From positions 1 to 63,315 of the forward strand of contig CAZOTE010000002.1 in the NCBI GenBank assembly GCA_964582705.1: DNA of 63,315 nt, read 5' to 3'. The position numbers and the translations under genes are program-made. The number at the start of each line of letters is the position of its first letter. Position 1 is the first letter of the stretch. Under the pieces are notes generated by a model that was given only the letters and a program-made list of their open reading frames with translations, was not told where the DNA came from and searched no databases. This DNA is from Alkalibacter sp964582705 (GTDB taxonomy: Bacteria > Bacillota > Clostridia > Eubacteriales > Alkalibacteraceae). Positions 17,401-25,541 of the stretch are shown piece after piece.

Positions 17401-18399
17401 TCACCTCTGTGATCTTCCTTTTTCAAAGTTCCAGGCATCTCTGACCATATCTTCGACGCCAAGTTCAGCTGTCCATCCCAGCTCCTCTTCTGCTTTTTTA
17501 ACATCTGCGTAGCATTTAGCAATATCCCCTTGACGCCTTTTTGTTATTGAATACGGTATTTTTATTCCATTGATTTTTTCAAAGGCTTTTATAAGCTCCA
17601 AAACAGAGGTTCCTCGACCTGTTCCCAAATTATAAACAGAAGTACCCTTTTGTGATTTTTCGATAGCAGCTACATGCCCCTTAGCTAAATCAATAACGTG
17701 TATGTAATCTCTTACCCCTGTTCCATCGACAGTGTCATAATCATCTCCGAATACTTTTAGCTCTTGGAGCTTGCCTTTTGCTACTTGAGTTATAAACGGC
17801 ATCAAATTATTCGGAATCCCGTTTGGGTTCTCTCCAATCAAGCCGCTCTTATGAGCTCCCACCGGATTGAAATATCTTAACAATATCACTGATAATTGTG
17901 GATATGCATTAGAGACGTCACTAAGTATTTTTTCGCTGATAGCCTTGGTTTCACCATATGGGTTAGTTGTCGGCAAAAGTTCCATCGTCTCTTCAAAGGG
18001 CACCTTGTTCTCACCGTATACAGTGGCAGAGGATGAAAATACGATTTTATTCACTCCATACAATGTACACATCTTGCTAAGCAATATGGTGCTTACCAGA
18101 TTGTTATAATAGTATTCGATAGGCTTTTCAACAGACTCTCCCACCGCTTTGAATCCTGCGAAATGAATAACGCCATCAATATCATTTTGAGAAAATATCT
18201 TTTCCAATTCATTTATATCAGTAACATCGCTTTCATAAAACTTAACCTTAATCCCTGTAATCTTTTCTATATTATACAATATTTCAATTTTACTGTTAGA
18301 AAGATTGTCAGCAATTATCACATCATGCCCGGATTCTATAAGAGAGATGCATGTGTGGGATCCTATGTACCCAGCTCCGCCGGTAACCAGTATGTTCAT
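17401..18399 (-). CDS. galE: UDP-glucose 4-epimerase
   Basis: A 332-residue short-chain dehydrogenase/reductase that interconverts UDP-glucose and UDP-galactose. NAD binds through GGAGYIGSH at residues 7-15. The catalytic set is the serine in FSSSATVYG near 123 and YxxxK in NPYGETKAISEK near 148. The remaining landmarks RYFNPVGAH and GTGVRDYIHV are typical of GalE. Its start has GGAGG six bases upstream. It lies 39 bases after zapA on the same strand, with no other Leloir genes nearby. Confidence 0.95.
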   Translation of the reverse strand: MNILVTGGAGYIGSHTCISLIESGHDVIIADNLSNSKIEILYNIEKITGIKVKFYESDVTDINELEKIFSQNDIDGVIHFAGFKAVGESVEKPIEYYYNNLVSTILLSKMCTLYGVNKIVFSSSATVYGENKVPFEETMELLPTTNPYGETKAISEKILSDVSNAYPQLSVILLRYFNPVGAHKSGLIGENPNGIPNNLMPFITQVAKGKLQELKVFGDDYDTVDGTGVRDYIHVIDLAKGHVAAIEKSQKGTSVYNLGTGRGTSVLELIKAFEKINGIKIPYSITKRRQGDIAKCYADVKKAEEELGWTAELGVEDMVRDAWNFEKGRSQR

Positions 18400-18438
18400 A
18401 TCTACGCCTCCATGCAGTTATTATTGCCAGTCGCTCGA

Positions 18439-18960
18439 TTAGTCATCGTAAGTGCCCTTCTTATTGGCCTTTACCAGCTCTATTTGGCTTTCAAATAGCT
18501 GGTTTTGCAGATCCAAAATAGTCTTCCTGCTTTCCTCGATGTCATACTTGTATTGCTTTATCTTCTTGGAGTGCTGTTCAAGGCTGTCTCTTGAAGTTTC
18601 AAGTTCTTCCTTTAATCTGTCATTTTCCAGAGAGAGCTCTTGATAGATCTCGTTATTTCTACTGGCATACTCTTTGTATATACGAATCTGCTCTTTCAGC
18701 TCCTTGATATTCTCTAGGTTTCCTATCTGTTCATTGAGCTCATCGTTTAGCATCTTTTGGTTTTTTAGACATTCTGACAGGTTTAGAGCACAGAGCAACA
18801 AAGCCATGTTCTTATTCATCAGAGGATTTGACTTTTTTACATCCAAAAGCATATCATTAACTGTCTCGCAGATTTCATCCATATGCTCTTGTGATATGTC
18901 CCCAACCAATGTATATTCCGCACCTTGTATTTTAGCTATGACTTTGTTTTTATTATCCAT
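18439..18960 (-). CDS. zapA: ZapA-family cell division protein with long coiled coil
   Basis: A 173-residue protein: an N-terminal ZapA domain (AKIQGAEYTLVGD, then MNKNMALLLCALNLSECL near residues 50-65) and a long coiled coil through to about residue 165. ZapA cross-links FtsZ filaments at mid-cell. Here the coiled coil is much longer than in the compact form (about 90-110 residues in Bacillus and E. coli). The gene starts behind GGAGGAAGGG and precedes galE. Confidence 0.85.
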   Translation of the reverse strand: MDNKNKVIAKIQGAEYTLVGDISQEHMDEICETVNDMLLDVKKSNPLMNKNMALLLCALNLSECLKNQKMLNDELNEQIGNLENIKELKEQIRIYKEYASRNNEIYQELSLENDRLKEELETSRDSLEQHSKKIKQYKYDIEESRKTILDLQNQLFESQIELVKANKKGTYDD

Positions 18961-18995
18961 GACAAAAACCCTTCCTCCAGTTCATTTTTTGTTGC

Positions 18996-19268
18996 TTAGG
19001 CTTTTTTACTTTCTAAATCTTCAATTCTTTCTTTCAAATCATCTATTTTATTACAATGTTCAACTAGCCTTTCATCAACAGCTGTCTCACCTTCCTTGTA
19101 AAGAATGTAAAGCTTACTGCCAAGTTCTTTATAAATTCTTCCAAGCTCTAGCTCAGTCTTTTCTATCTCTATTCTAATTTTTCCGGACTCAATCAATTTT
19201 TCGGACTTTTCACCTGCTTTTTTTGCCGCTTCATTTGCTTTCTTGCTAAAATCATCAATAAATCCCAT
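18996..19268 (-). CDS. Small coiled-coil protein of unknown function
   Basis: A 90-residue, highly charged protein, almost entirely alpha-helical, with an N-terminal amphipathic start (MGFIDDFSKKANEAAKKAG) and heptad-like repeats to the end (NKIDDLKERIEDLESKKA). Related small clostridial proteins often carry a zinc ribbon at the C terminus; none is present here. It has a strong GGAGGGG and sits between the DUF2207 gene and zapA on the same strand, so it may be coexpressed with either. Function unknown. Confidence 0.7.
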   Translation of the reverse strand: MGFIDDFSKKANEAAKKAGEKSEKLIESGKIRIEIEKTELELGRIYKELGSKLYILYKEGETAVDERLVEHCNKIDDLKERIEDLESKKA

Positions 19269-19295
19269 AATAACCCCTCCTTGTTTAAACTTTAA

Positions 19296-21248
19296 TCAGA
19301 AGCCGCGTCCGCCGGTTCCGCCTCCACCGCCTCCGCCGCCTCCGACGCTAAACCCACCGCCTCCTCCGGATCCGGAAGAATGCTGTGTCATTGCAGATTG
19401 GACTGCGTTTCTGGTAACTGTGTCAAGAGATGTGTTAAGTGCGCTAAAGGCGTAAAATCCTGCGTAACCGTATCCTCCTCTTAAGTAAGTCAAATTCGGA
19501 TCGCTAAAGTCTGAATCTTTCAATACTACCTTCATTGTCTCTATAACCTTATCTGCAACTCCCAATGACACGGCGTAAACCAGATAATGCTCCCATAATA
19601 TGATGGACGGAACTACTGCGTCCTCAATTTTACTAAAATCAGTCAAAAAATCCTTGAATGCTTTCCATTTTACGAAGTCTTCATTGCCGCTTTTGCTCCT
19701 TCTTTTAATCCTGATGGAAAATATAACGATTAGGATTCCTAAAGGAACATTTATCAATGTCAATAAGACTCCCCATACGGCACCTGCAACGCCTAGGATA
19801 ATGCCACTGATTCCTAAAAGAACTCCCATGATGGCTCCATAAACTGCTTTATCGTCAAAGAAATCGCAACCCTGGGCTTTGCCTTCAATTATGGTCTTCC
19901 ATATATCATAGTCATCATAAAATGCCAAAGCGTTTTTTTTGTTCTTGGAATACTCTTCGATATCGTCAAAAGTAACAGATTTTCCGTTTCCAATTTTGCC
20001 GATCAACCAATCCTTAAGGTGTGCTTCCTCTCTGGTAAGGTCTCTGCGCAAATTATCGGAATTATCTGTTATGGTATAAACATCTTCCATTTTGCTTCCA
20101 AAAATCAGTCTTTTTTTCTCCACCTTTTCATAAGTCAAAGTGAAAGCCTTATTTCTAATCATATTTAGAATAGTCGCAGTCAAATCCCTAGGAGATATTT
20201 TTTTGAAGTTGTAATTATAGCTCATGACAGCAGGCCCGTAATCTGCAGGCAGCTCCCTGTAATATTTACCATAAAAATCCGCCTTGAATTCTTTATCGTA
20301 TTTAAAATATATAAAGATTGTCCCTGCTGCCATGAAGATAAACCAACCTATGCCTAAAACGCTCAACGCTGTTTTTATTGCTCTGGCCCTGTCACGCTGG
20401 GCATTTGCTTCATCTGCTCGCGCCTGCTCGACTCTCAGTATTTCATCCAGTGCATCTATATTTGTTTCTTTAACGACACCTGATAAAACTTCAGTTGAAA
20501 AAACAAATCTTGCATCTACCGCTTCGCCAGGATGCACTCTGTCTATCTGAAGCTTTGCCTGGTTATTGTCAACCAGCTCACTGACGCCTGTCAAAGGGCC
20601 ATGAGCAAATATCCTTAATTCATCACTCCCGGTAGGCAAGTACAAATCTATCTCTAGATTGTTAATTGTGTCTTCCCAGCCTGTGCCGATAAAATTCCAG
20701 TATACCTCACCAACGTCATTGTGCAACACGGCGACATTTGAGAGGGTGTACTCAATTACCAGTGTCTTTATACTGCCATATGTGGGAGAAAATATTTTAA
20801 GTTCGGCTCTTTGATCGTCTACACTAAGCTCGTATACTCGCTCATCCCCAGGAATGCCGCTGCCTATGCCTATTTGTGTATACTCCTCTAAATTGCTTGG
20901 AGTCAATGGACTTCCCGGATCAATCAGCCTTGACACCCTGATATCAGATATCTCATGGGCATTATACAGCCCCGAGCTTCCCTCCAAGTCACCCAGGCTT
21001 CCCGTTATCGGCTTTTCTCCTCCTGAGGAGTATTCCAAATCCCAAATTTGGCCATTAAAGCTGCCATCGTATGTAATCGCCTCTGTTACCTTCATCGATC
21101 CATCCTGCTGGATATAAGCATCGATCTTATATCCGGCGATGTCAAAATCCACATTTGATACGGCTGCTTTTACCGGAGATGTCATAACTAATGCCAGTAA
21201 TAATAAGGCCGTAAAAAACTTTAATCTACTGCGATTAAAAAGTAACAT
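19296..21248 (-). CDS. DUF2207 membrane protein with glycine-rich C terminus
   Basis: About 650 residues. A signal/anchor segment (residues about 8-24) is followed by an extracellular DUF2207 beta domain to about 270, a membrane helix near 300 (LSVLGIGWFIFMAAGTIFIYF region), a cytoplasmic portion, two hydrophobic segments near 480-520 and a low-complexity C terminus with a run of nine glycines. The ATG at 21248 has AAGGG nine bases upstream; an earlier in-frame TTG would overlap lemA by 47 bases. Overlap with lemA by 14 bases marks a coupled LemA-DUF2207 pair, a common arrangement of unknown function in membrane homeostasis. Confidence 0.85.
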   Translation of the reverse strand: MLLFNRSRLKFFTALLLLALVMTSPVKAAVSNVDFDIAGYKIDAYIQQDGSMKVTEAITYDGSFNGQIWDLEYSSGGEKPITGSLGDLEGSSGLYNAHEISDIRVSRLIDPGSPLTPSNLEEYTQIGIGSGIPGDERVYELSVDDQRAELKIFSPTYGSIKTLVIEYTLSNVAVLHNDVGEVYWNFIGTGWEDTINNLEIDLYLPTGSDELRIFAHGPLTGVSELVDNNQAKLQIDRVHPGEAVDARFVFSTEVLSGVVKETNIDALDEILRVEQARADEANAQRDRARAIKTALSVLGIGWFIFMAAGTIFIYFKYDKEFKADFYGKYYRELPADYGPAVMSYNYNFKKISPRDLTATILNMIRNKAFTLTYEKVEKKRLIFGSKMEDVYTITDNSDNLRRDLTREEAHLKDWLIGKIGNGKSVTFDDIEEYSKNKKNALAFYDDYDIWKTIIEGKAQGCDFFDDKAVYGAIMGVLLGISGIILGVAGAVWGVLLTLINVPLGILIVIFSIRIKRRSKSGNEDFVKWKAFKDFLTDFSKIEDAVVPSIILWEHYLVYAVSLGVADKVIETMKVVLKDSDFSDPNLTYLRGGYGYAGFYAFSALNTSLDTVTRNAVQSAMTQHSSGSGGGGGFSVGGGGGGGGGTGGRGF

Positions 21249-21783
21249 TGGGGTTTTCCCTTGAACTTTCTTCGATTTCAAAAAATTTCTCAGATTTAAA
21301 GTTAAACATGTTAGCCACTATATTGCTTGGGAACATCTGAACCTTGTTGTTGAACATCAATACAGTATCGTTGTAAAACTGTCTTGCAAAACCTATCTTG
21401 TCCTCTGTTTTGGAAAGCTCATCCTGTAAACTCAAGAAGTTTTGATTTGCCTTAAGATCAGGATAACTCTCAGCCAACGCAAACAACCTGGACAAAGCAG
21501 ATGTAAGCTGGTTGTTGCTTTCCATCTCTTCAGTAGGAGTTGTAGCTTGAGTGAATTTATTCCTTGCACTGATTACAGCATCCAATGTTTCCTTTTCGTG
21601 GGAAGCATATCCTTTAACCGTGTTCACGAGATTCGGTATGAGGTCGAACCTCCTCTTTAATTGCACATCTATTTGCGCCCATGAATCCTTAACCCTATTT
21701 CTCAGGGATATTAAAGAGTTGTATATTCCCGCTACAGCCAGCGCCAAAACAATGATTAATCCTCCAATAACATACCAATGCAT
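21235..21783 (-). CDS. lemA: LemA family protein
   Basis: A 182-residue protein with one N-terminal membrane helix (residues 4-20), then the helical LemA core. The landmarks are IYNSLISLRNRVKDSWAQIDVQLKRR split over residues 21-46, DLIPNLVNTVKGYA near 48, and LQDELSKTEDKIGFARQFYN near 125. LemA proteins are membrane-anchored and of uncertain role. It is translated from AAAAGGAG and overlaps the DUF2207 gene, with which it probably forms a complex. Confidence 0.93.
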   Translation of the reverse strand: MHWYVIGGLIIVLALAVAGIYNSLISLRNRVKDSWAQIDVQLKRRFDLIPNLVNTVKGYASHEKETLDAVISARNKFTQATTPTEEMESNNQLTSALSRLFALAESYPDLKANQNFLSLQDELSKTEDKIGFARQFYNDTVLMFNNKVQMFPSNIVANMFNFKSEKFFEIEESSRENPNVTF

Positions 21784-21798
21784 TTTTCTTCTCTCCTT

Positions 21799-22419
21799 TT
21801 AATCGAAATATGGTTCCATGCCTTCATTTTCGTAAAACTTCTGCATCATCTCAAGCTGTTCCCTTGTTATTCTTGGACTTGACAGCTCCGGCAAGTCGTC
21901 CAGGCCGTAATATCCAACATCTAGAGTTTCCATCCCCGGTTCTTCAATTCCACCGGTTTTTTTGCATAGCATAAAAATAGTGTACAAATAATAAATCGAT
22001 TTTGGATGTCCATGCTTGCTTTTGTCCAATACACCCAGAAGTTTTACAGCCTCTACGTCTATTCCCGCTTCTTCCTTGGTCTCCTTGACTGCTATTTGGG
22101 AAGGAGTATACCCAACATCGCAAAAGCCTCCTGGCAACGTCCACAGCCCATCTACTTTTTCTTTAACCATCAAAAATTTTCCTTCATCATTGAATATCAC
22201 GCTTCTAAGGTCGACTTTTGGCGTAACATACAGGGTTTCGCTGTGCAAAGCTAAGCTTATCTTTTGAGGATCTTCAGTGCTTAATCTTGATATTATGCTA
22301 ACAGTCGCATCCATGATTTGATTATATCTGTCAATCTCATATTCATTATTGACATAATGCAGCCCTGTTTTCGCATAGGCTTGAATTTGCATCGCTAGTT
22401 CAAATATGTCGTTTTTCAT
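21799..22419 (-). CDS. Nudix hydrolase with Nudix_N domain
   Basis: A 206-residue hydrolase. The N-terminal helical segment (about residues 1-60) matches the Nudix_N region found in YjhB-like proteins. The Nudix box runs from LPGGFCDVGYTPSQIA to VKETKEEAGI (about residues 95-118): the catalytic KExxEExG is intact, while the first box glutamate is a glycine as in other DVG-type members. It should hydrolyse a nucleoside diphosphate linked to another group; the substrate is not clear. It lies 15 bases before lemA. Confidence 0.88.
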   Translation of the reverse strand: MKNDIFELAMQIQAYAKTGLHYVNNEYEIDRYNQIMDATVSIISRLSTEDPQKISLALHSETLYVTPKVDLRSVIFNDEGKFLMVKEKVDGLWTLPGGFCDVGYTPSQIAVKETKEEAGIDVEAVKLLGVLDKSKHGHPKSIYYLYTIFMLCKKTGGIEEPGMETLDVGYYGLDDLPELSSPRITREQLEMMQKFYENEGMEPYFD

Positions 22420-22431
22420 TATACGCTCCTT

Positions 22432-22800
22432 TTACTTGTTTAAAATGTTTGAGAATCTAAAATAATAATCGTCTATAATATTGTGTATCAAGGCTATTAT
22501 GTATGAAGAATTGTAAATCTTTCTCTTCTGCATTTTATACCTTATACCGGGAACTCCAGAAGTATATTGCTTATATAAAGGAAAAGCCAATGAAAATTCC
22601 TTTATGTTGATCTTTCTGGGAGTTGGTATGCTGCAGGAGTTTTCATGGAACCTTGCATTGCTGATTTCCACCTCGTCTCCTTTTACCTTGGCATTAAACC
22701 AATAGTTGCTGTCGTAATTTATTGAAAACAGCTTGTAATCCTGATCGTTATTTTCAATGTGTTCCAGTATTTTCATCCATTCTTCCGTATAAAGCTTCAC
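22432..22800 (-). CDS. Hypothetical protein
   Basis: A 122-residue soluble protein with no family that I recognise. It begins at GTG 22800 behind AAGGGGGG. It is rich in aromatic and charged residues, contains two cysteines at most, and has no membrane helix. The mid-section RKINIKEFSLAFPLYKQY and the basic MQKRKIYNSS suggest a folded small domain. It lies 12 bases before the Nudix gene and after the anchored unknown protein, so it probably belongs to the same transcript. Confidence 0.65.
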   Translation of the reverse strand: MKLYTEEWMKILEHIENNDQDYKLFSINYDSNYWFNAKVKGDEVEISNARFHENSCSIPTPRKINIKEFSLAFPLYKQYTSGVPGIRYKMQKRKIYNSSYIIALIHNIIDDYYFRFSNILNK

Positions 22801-22814
22801 GTGATGACCCCCCT

Positions 22815-23624
22815 TTATTTCTCGATAATCGTTTTTGATAAAAAATTAGAATCAGTTCGATACACAGTATGAATATCTGCAGATATTACAAAAATTAGAA
22901 CGTACAGTTCTTTCTCGGTGAAATACCTCCCATACATCCTCCCGTATGATTCGACTATTGGAAAATCTTTGCCCGAATAATTCTTCGGACTGCCATATTG
23001 CAAATACGCTCTTTTAAATTCCTTTTTGTGATGCTCTGGACTGTTCGAGATTATCTCGGCATCGAATACGGTCCAATCATCATAACCTGCAACTTCCATA
23101 CCCGAAGTTTCTTTCTTCACTATAAATTCGGCTACCGGATTTTTGGCTCCCAAGCTTCTTAACACCAATACCTCCAGGTCATATACTGGTATCATTTTGA
23201 TCCTCTCGATATCCCATTCACCCTTTTGATCGTGTAGAATCATTGGGGTATCCTTCCCCTTTATTATATAACATCCATAAAAAGAATTGAAATACTTACT
23301 TTGAGAATCGTACAACAACGAGCTTCCCTTTTTAAATGCCCCAAAGTTGTATCTAATGCTCATCTCTGCATCTGTTTTGAGAATTTTAGAAATATCTGAA
23401 TCATTGTATGTAATGACAAATGGATACCAGTCCTTCTCCCAGGTAGAGAGACCACCGGGAATTATTACGTCTATATTTTCTTTGACAAATAGAGACTCTC
23501 GATTCTGTTGAAAACTGTAAACGCTCATAATAAATAAACTTCTGATAAACGCGAACTGAAAAAACAAGCTCCCAGCGGCAACTGCAATGGAAATGATAGC
23601 GATAATCCTTTTAAGCTTTTTCAT
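22815..23624 (-). CDS. Hypothetical membrane-anchored protein
   Basis: About 269 residues with one N-terminal membrane helix (KKLKRIIAIISIAVAAG, then FFQFAFIRSLF) and a predicted extracellular alpha/beta region. I recognise no family or catalytic motif. The ATG at 23624 overlaps the end of dprA by 14 bases, so translation is coupled to dprA; the longer frame upstream would lie wholly inside dprA. Confidence 0.65.
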   Translation of the reverse strand: MKKLKRIIAIISIAVAAGSLFFQFAFIRSLFIMSVYSFQQNRESLFVKENIDVIIPGGLSTWEKDWYPFVITYNDSDISKILKTDAEMSIRYNFGAFKKGSSLLYDSQSKYFNSFYGCYIIKGKDTPMILHDQKGEWDIERIKMIPVYDLEVLVLRSLGAKNPVAEFIVKKETSGMEVAGYDDWTVFDAEIISNSPEHHKKEFKRAYLQYGSPKNYSGKDFPIVESYGRMYGRYFTEKELYVLIFVISADIHTVYRTDSNFLSKTIIEK

Positions 23625-24495
23625 GTATAAACACCTTAAAATCATCCTCGCTGCTAATCGGTATGATTTTGTGTTTGCAACTGCCAAGCAGCATCAAATT
23701 ACCCTTTCGCTGCGGTATTTTCATTAGCCCATACACGGCAACTCCTACCGGTTTTGATTGTTGCAATGTGAAATTTACTGTATGCATGGTGCCCCCCGTT
23801 ACGCCTGATTCTACGACAAATACCTTTTCACTCAAACAAGCTTGAAGCTTGTCTCTAGAAATAAATTTATAATTTTCAACGCCTTCATCCGGATGATACT
23901 CGCTTAGTAGGAGCCCTCCCTTATCGAGTATGGCTTCAGCAAGTCCTTTGTTATCCTTCGGATATATCCTGTTTATCCCACCGGGAAGTACCGCAACCGT
24001 CATCCCATTAGTCTCAACAGCACCTATGTGCGCACAAGTATCGCAACCGGCAGCAAGGCCGCTTACTACTCCGATACCCTCACCAGCAGATACCCTGCCG
24101 TAGTCACAGGCTGTGCTTCTTCCCTGACGGGTGGGATTTCTAGTTCCTATAATTCCCACAAGCTTGTCTTTTAGAATTTCTCGATTCCCTTTTAAATACA
24201 AAACCGAAGGGGATGCTTCGATTATTGAGAACTTATCCGGATATTCATCATCGACAAAGCTGCAAATCTCTACATCATTTTTCAGACATGAGTCGATAAT
24301 GTCGTCTTTCATTCTTATAGCCCTAGTGATAGCTTCAGAATCAATATTAAAATTTCTGATCATCTGGATAAATTTAATTAAATCCTTAAAAGCAGCACTA
24401 TCAAAATCGCTAAAAAAATTATAGGCATGCCTTATCGTCGCGCTTCCTATTCTATCAATTTGGCTCAATGTTAATATCTTTTCAGTTACATCCAT
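23611..24495 (-). CDS. dprA: DNA processing protein DprA/Smf
   Basis: About 294 residues with the Rossmann-like DNA_processg_A domain: GIIGTRNPTRQG near residue 117, VVSGLAAGCDTCAH near 147, and AVLPGGINRIYP near 178. DprA loads RecA on incoming single-stranded DNA during transformation; in non-competent species its role is unclear. It ends after the Rossmann domain with no C-terminal winged helix. The second ATG (24495) is preferred, with GGAGG six bases upstream. The usual neighbours topA and xerC are absent; instead it is followed by two unknown genes. Confidence 0.9.
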   Translation of the reverse strand: MDVTEKILTLSQIDRIGSATIRHAYNFFSDFDSAAFKDLIKFIQMIRNFNIDSEAITRAIRMKDDIIDSCLKNDVEICSFVDDEYPDKFSIIEASPSVLYLKGNREILKDKLVGIIGTRNPTRQGRSTACDYGRVSAGEGIGVVSGLAAGCDTCAHIGAVETNGMTVAVLPGGINRIYPKDNKGLAEAILDKGGLLLSEYHPDEGVENYKFISRDKLQACLSEKVFVVESGVTGGTMHTVNFTLQQSKPVGVAVYGLMKIPQRKGNLMLLGSCKHKIIPISSEDDFKVFIHEKA

Positions 24496-24542
24496 TTTCA
24501 TCCTCCATTTTCAGCAGGATTATGTATCTCTTATCATTATAC

Positions 24543-24565
24543 CAAAAAAGAACCTTTTAGGTTCC
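24543..24565 (-). terminator. Terminator of the nitroreductase gene
   Basis: On the minus strand GGAACC/GGTTC arms (24550-24565) with a TTTTA-type loop are followed by TTTTTT (A-run at 24543-24549). Confidence 0.75.
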
Positions 24566-24581
24566 CTTTTGTGGATATAGT

Positions 24582-25457
24582 TTATTCCTTGCTAAAATAC
24601 CCGGCTACATAATAATCTTCAGGTATGCCATAGTTTTTGGCGCTTTCGTTTGCTATGGTCCACTTACCGTTGTAGCTGTAATTATTCATTATAAGATCAG
24701 TATACAGCATGGCGATCCCTGCATCCAGCATGTCGTGCTCGTGGTTTATGCTCTCCTGTGTTTTTATGGTCAGATAAATTTTTTTATCCTTGATAAAATA
24801 CCTCCATGGCTGCCTGTTTAAAGTGGATGGTGCTAGCCTCACATAGAAGAACACACTGTCCAAGCCCAAGTTCTTAAGCTCATCGGCAGTTGGATTGTAT
24901 CCCCACTTATCAAGATATACTATTTCCTCTGGCTTTAACCTGGCAGAAGTATTGTCATCCACTACTTTCAGATTCGCCTGGGAATAATTATCTCCTGTAT
25001 GAAGGGGATTTATGACCTTCTTATCTCTTTTTTTGTAACCCACTGCTATCAGTGCTGAAGCTTCCCTTGAATCCTCTATGCCTAGTGCCTGTTTAACCAA
25101 CGCGCCATCTTCTGGAATATTAAGCCAGCAAGTGTCTATTGATTTTGACTCAAGATCCAGCATTATATTCTCAGCATAATAGCCCGTCTGTATCTGGTGG
25201 TTTTTCACTTCGTTACTTAAAAACAATATGTATTGGGGTGCTTCTATCATCAAACCGTTATAGCCTGCTATTCCGTTTAGAAGCTTCGATATTTTTTTGC
25301 CATCTTCAAGTATTACAGCCTTCATATTTGTGCTGCAAACCAATTCGTATTTTGGCTTGCAGGAATCTATAGACCCCTGTAAGGTTTCAACAGGCACTTT
25401 TTTGTCTTTAAAGTCCCTTACCGATTTTCTTTCTAGCATGACTTTGCGGATATCCAT
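24582..25457 (-). CDS. Nitroreductase-fold protein, TM1586-like
   Basis: About 291 residues. The N-terminal half starts with the FMN-binding RKSVRDFKDKKVP; the second half has a related fragment, LAPSTLNRQPWRYFI, that is the usual SxxNxQPW substrate-side motif of nitroreductases. This split agrees with the single-chain TM1586 family, in which one chain holds two half folds that mimic the nitroreductase dimer. The electron acceptor is unknown. The ATG at 25457 has GAGAGGGTGG upstream. It is a single gene with its own terminator. Confidence 0.8.
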   Translation of the reverse strand: MDIRKVMLERKSVRDFKDKKVPVETLQGSIDSCKPKYELVCSTNMKAVILEDGKKISKLLNGIAGYNGLMIEAPQYILFLSNEVKNHQIQTGYYAENIMLDLESKSIDTCWLNIPEDGALVKQALGIEDSREASALIAVGYKKRDKKVINPLHTGDNYSQANLKVVDDNTSARLKPEEIVYLDKWGYNPTADELKNLGLDSVFFYVRLAPSTLNRQPWRYFIKDKKIYLTIKTQESINHEHDMLDAGIAMLYTDLIMNNYSYNGKWTIANESAKNYGIPEDYYVAGYFSKE

Positions 25458-25541
25458 AAATACCACCCTCTCAATTGTTTGATCTTTAAATTATGTTTAT
25501 AACTTTATACCCTTATTCGCTTTTGATAAATCAATAAACCT

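Noticed and set aside
19296..19380. GC-rich low-complexity tract resembling a repeat array
   Set aside because: It is the glycine codon run of the DUF2207 protein C terminus, in frame with the gene.
22815..23687. Longer start for the anchored unknown protein at 23687
   Set aside because: The extra 21 residues lie within dprA and lack an SD; the membrane anchor begins naturally at 23624.
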